In this document: positions 5,947 to 7,955 of the stretch, piece by piece | How the letters are laid out: every line of letters starts with the position of its first letter | How positions within the stretch are numbered: the first letter of the stretch is position 1 | Origin: Alphaproteobacteria bacterium | Lineage (GTDB): Bacteria; Pseudomonadota; Alphaproteobacteria; Rickettsiales; VGDC01 | Direction of reading: 5' to 3' | NCBI GenBank assembly: GCA_016869895.1 | Contig: VGDC01000073.1 | Location: 1 to 7,955 of the forward strand | DNA length: 7,955 nt | Notes under the pieces: generated by a model | What the model saw: only the letters and a program-made list of their open reading frames with translations | Databases searched by the model: none | What the model was told of the DNA's origin: nothing | Program-made: the position numbers and the translations under genes

Positions 5947-7121
5947 TCGGTGTCTCCTATCAGGGCGCGAAGGCGGTTTTCATGATGCCAATCCGGCTGG
6001 TTATATGCACGGAAGAAGGGCGTTTGCTCGATGGTGTGATCGACGGTGCGGGAGATGCTCTGGATGATGCGAAGCTGCTGGGCTTCATCAATCACGCCGC
6101 CTTTCACATGGCAGGCGGCCATGAGCGCGAGGCGCACGGTGGCGAAATGGAGCGCGAGCACGGCGGCGCGGGTCTTGGGGGACACGCTCATGCCGGTGAA
6201 GGGGAAGACCATATGGGTGACTTCCGCCGCCAGCCAGCGGTGCAACAGGGGGGCGAGGGCTTTACCGTGCTGCGCCCAGCTCTCTTGCATACGCACCCAA
6301 GCAGCAGGGGCGCGGGAGACATCGGACACGGTGGCATCGCCCCAATGCACGCGGATTTCTAGCGCGGCTTCCATATCGCGCAGCGTCGCATAAATCCTCT
6401 TTTGGTATTGGTTGCGATCGGACACCAACATGCGGTGCAGCGCGCGGAAGAGGTTCACGGGGTCGTCAGGGTGATGGACGGGCGCGGGGAGAGGTTTATC
6501 GGGATTATTCAGGTAGAAATGCGTGGCGGAGAGCCAATGCATCGGCTCCAGCTCTTCGAGGGTTTCAGACAGGCCGAGCAGCCGCGCCATGTGCCGCTCC
6601 GGCGTGTGGACGGGGTTCAAAACCGCATCCAACACCATCTGGTTGATGTGAATCGCCTCATCGGCATCCATGCCTTTGAGGAGGAAATCATAGAGTTCCT
6701 TCGGCGGGCGGGCGGGCGCGGGTTGATGCGTCAGGGCGAAGGCATCCTCACCGAACAACGCACCGCGCGCCACTTCGGGGCAGGAGAGGGCGGCGTGCAT
6801 TACCAGATGCTCGCCGAACTGGCGGAAACTGCGGGGGTAGTGATAGCAGGTGTCGCTCAGGTAATCCGCGCCGTATTTCTTCTGGATGCCGCAGAGGCCG
6901 CCTTCCAGCTTCACGCATTTGTCGTTGGTGTCATGGCACATGACGGTCGTGCCATCCGCCGTGGGGCGCATGGTGTCCTTCAGGTCATAGGCGCGGAGGT
7001 ATTTGCGCTTGGTCTTATCGTCCACCTCCACTGGCCAGCCGCCGCAGCAGGTGTCTTCGCATTCCGCGCCGATGCAGCGGAATTCGGAGGCGTAGCGGCG
7101 CGAAGGAAGGCTTGGCTTCAT
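5943..7121 (-). CDS. FliB-like flagellin lysine-N-methylase family protein
   Basis: The 392-residue protein matches the FliB family. The N-terminal FRCIGAECEDTCCGGW (14-29) has the Cys-x4-Cys-x3-Cys-Cys arrangement (16, 21, 25, 26) followed by VEVDDKTKRKY. More cysteines lie at 62, 69 and 77 (GLCGIQKKYG), at 92 within LSDTCYHYPRSFR, and at 114 (LSCPE). Such a cluster fits metal or iron-sulfur binding, and Salmonella FliB methylates flagellin lysines. The length is close to that of FliB. No flagellin or other flagellar gene is in the window, so the substrate here is unknown and the name flagellin methylase is only a family label. The N-terminus lacks a signal peptide. The start at 7121 has AGGA 5 nt upstream. 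It is first in the minus-strand series and overlaps msrA by 4 bp (ATGA). Confidence 0.88.
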   Translation of the reverse strand: MKPSLPSRRYASEFRCIGAECEDTCCGGWPVEVDDKTKRKYLRAYDLKDTMRPTADGTTVMCHDTNDKCVKLEGGLCGIQKKYGADYLSDTCYHYPRSFRQFGEHLVMHAALSCPEVARGALFGEDAFALTHQPAPARPPKELYDFLLKGMDADEAIHINQMVLDAVLNPVHTPERHMARLLGLSETLEELEPMHWLSATHFYLNNPDKPLPAPVHHPDDPVNLFRALHRMLVSDRNQYQKRIYATLRDMEAALEIRVHWGDATVSDVSRAPAAWVRMQESWAQHGKALAPLLHRWLAAEVTHMVFPFTGMSVSPKTRAAVLALHFATVRLALMAACHVKGGVIDEAQQLRIIQSISRTVDHTIEQTPFFRAYNQPDWHHENRLRALIGDTE

Positions 7122-7124
7122 GGA

Positions 7125-7138
7125 AATCCTGTAGGATT
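7125..7138. promoter_or_regulatory. Near-palindrome over the fliB-like ribosome-binding site
   Basis: AATCCTGTAGGATT consists of two 6-bp inverted arms around GT, ending 4 nt before the start codon of the fliB-like gene. As RNA it could fold into a 5-bp stem with a 4-nt loop that covers the AGGA ribosome-binding site. As DNA it could be a small operator in the divergent spacer. Confidence 0.35.
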
Positions 7139-7147
7139 GAAAACACC

Positions 7148-7153
7148 AGTATA
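7148..7153 (-). promoter_or_regulatory. Possible -10 element for the fliB-like/msrA genes
   Basis: TATACT on the minus strand matches TATAAT at five of six positions and would start transcription about 20 nt before the fliB-like ATG. No good -35 lies at 17 bp; TTGCTG is 20 bp upstream. The 80-bp divergent spacer must hold promoters for both sides, but this is the only reasonable element found. Confidence 0.3.
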
Positions 7154-7201
7154 AATCAGTCGGTGGATTTCTCCAGCAAGATGATGGTATAAGCGTGGCT
7201 T

Positions 7202-7955
7202 ATGGAAACATTCGACGTCATCATCGCAGGGGCGGGCGCAGCAGGAATGATGTGCGCCATCGAGGCGGGCAAGCGCGGCAGGCGCGTGCTCATCATCGAT
7301 CACGCCAAATTCGCAGGCGAGAAAATCCGCATTTCCGGCGGGGGACGGTGCAATTTCACCAATGTGAACGCCGCGTCCATCCACCATTTCCTGTCGAATA
7401 ATCCGCGATTCGCCATCTCCGCGCTGCAACGCTATAAGCCGAAAGACTTCATCGCGCTGGTGGAGAGATACGGCATCGCCTATCACGAAAAGACGCTGGG
7501 GCAGCTGTTCTGCGATGTGTCTTCGCGCGACATCGTGGACATGCTGCGCAAGGAATGCGAGCTGGCGGGGGTGGAGATGCGGATGCAGACGAGCATCATC
7601 CAGCTGGAAAAAGACGGCGATAAATTCATTTTTGAAACGAGCGACGGCAAGGTTCTGAACAGTGCCTCCTTCGTGGTCGCCACGGGTGGGCCGAGCATCC
7701 CCAAGATGGGCGCGTCCCGCTGGGGATATGAAATCGCCGATTATTTCGGGCTGAAGCTGGTGCCTATCCGCGCGGCGCTGGTGCCCTTCACGCTGGATGA
7801 GGCGACGCTGGCGCGCTTCGCGCCGCTATCAGGCATCGCCACGGATTCCATCGTGAAGACAGGCAAGAAGGATTTCCGCGAGGGGATGCTTTTCACCCAT
7901 CGGGGACTGAGCGGCCCTGCGGTGTTGCAGATTTCATCCTATTGCCAGGAAGGGC
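7202..7955 (+). CDS. HI0933/YhiN/BaiN-family flavoprotein, 5' part (runs off right edge)
   Basis: The first 251 residues are present and open to the edge; relatives are about 400 residues, so roughly 60% is visible. The FAD-binding Rossmann motif is VIIAGAGAAGMMCAIEAGKRG (6-26), with Asp33 ending the second strand. SGGGRCNFTN (45-54) is the hallmark of the HI0933 family. ATGGPSIPKMG (160-170) and FTHRGLSGPAVLQIS (231-245) are further signatures. Members include E. coli YhiN and clostridial BaiN; the physiological substrate of most is unknown. The ATG at 7202 is the only possible start, because an in-frame TAA lies at 7190-7192. There is no clear Shine-Dalgarno, which suggests weak or leaderless initiation. 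It is divergent from the fliB-like gene across 80 bp. Confidence 0.93.
   Translation, partial: METFDVIIAGAGAAGMMCAIEAGKRGRRVLIIDHAKFAGEKIRISGGGRCNFTNVNAASIHHFLSNNPRFAISALQRYKPKDFIALVERYGIAYHEKTLGQLFCDVSSRDIVDMLRKECELAGVEMRMQTSIIQLEKDGDKFIFETSDGKVLNSASFVVATGGPSIPKMGASRWGYEIADYFGLKLVPIRAALVPFTLDEATLARFAPLSGIATDSIVKTGKKDFREGMLFTHRGLSGPAVLQISSYCQEG

Noticed and set aside
6402..7154. A 250-codon open frame on the plus strand
   Set aside because: It is antisense to the FliB-like gene, whose cysteine motifs and length are convincing; the plus-strand product has no recognisable features.
1..7955. A complete new defence, secretion or mobile system
   Set aside because: No nuclease, helicase, reverse transcriptase, toxin-antitoxin, transposase, integrase or repeat array is seen; the genes belong to ordinary enzyme families or are isolated unknowns.

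Overview
The window reads as part of a Gram-negative bacterial chromosome. The evidence is a lipoprotein signal on one enzyme, a Sec-type signal peptide on another, and ordinary Shine-Dalgarno starts. Most genes are GC-rich; for example, positions 4141-4200 hold 38 G/C of 60. Two genes, at the left edge and at 2502-3143, are clearly more AT-rich (22 of 60 at 61-120, 27 of 60 at 2761-2820). An alphaproteobacterium would fit the protein types, but that is an impression, not a demonstration. No rRNA, tRNA, CRISPR array, transposase, integrase or phage gene was found.

Left part (1-2315). A membrane protein gene enters from the left edge on the minus strand and is divergent from a DUF1993 (DinB-like fold) gene. 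Next comes an AT-rich intergenic stretch with an almost consensus sigma-70 promoter (TTGACA, 17 bp, TATATT). It drives a 52-codon small ORF with a strong ribosome-binding site, then a saccharopine-dehydrogenase-like NAD(P)-binding protein. Between these two genes lies a perfect 9-bp stem whose loop can pair with the downstream gene's Shine-Dalgarno, which suggests translational control. A likely terminator with T-runs follows the dehydrogenase-like gene.

Middle (2316-2501). This short convergent spacer holds two clear inverted repeats and no convincing gene.

Right part (2502-7121, minus strand). Five genes point the same way. In transcription order they are a FliB-like lysine-N-methylase, an exported MsrA (joined to it by an ATGA overlap), a DAO-family FAD oxidoreductase, an alpha/beta-hydrolase lipoprotein 12 bp downstream, and an AT-rich, cysteine-rich membrane-anchored protein of unknown function. 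The last has a plausible promoter of its own. Beyond an 80-bp divergent spacer, a HI0933/YhiN/BaiN-family flavoprotein runs off the right edge.

Together these look like accessory or housekeeping genes for redox and protein modification: flavoproteins, methionine sulfoxide repair and lysine methylation. I see no complete, recognisable new defence or mobile system. The most original signals are the small ORF with its structured intercistronic region, and the fliB-msrA pairing without flagellar genes in view.
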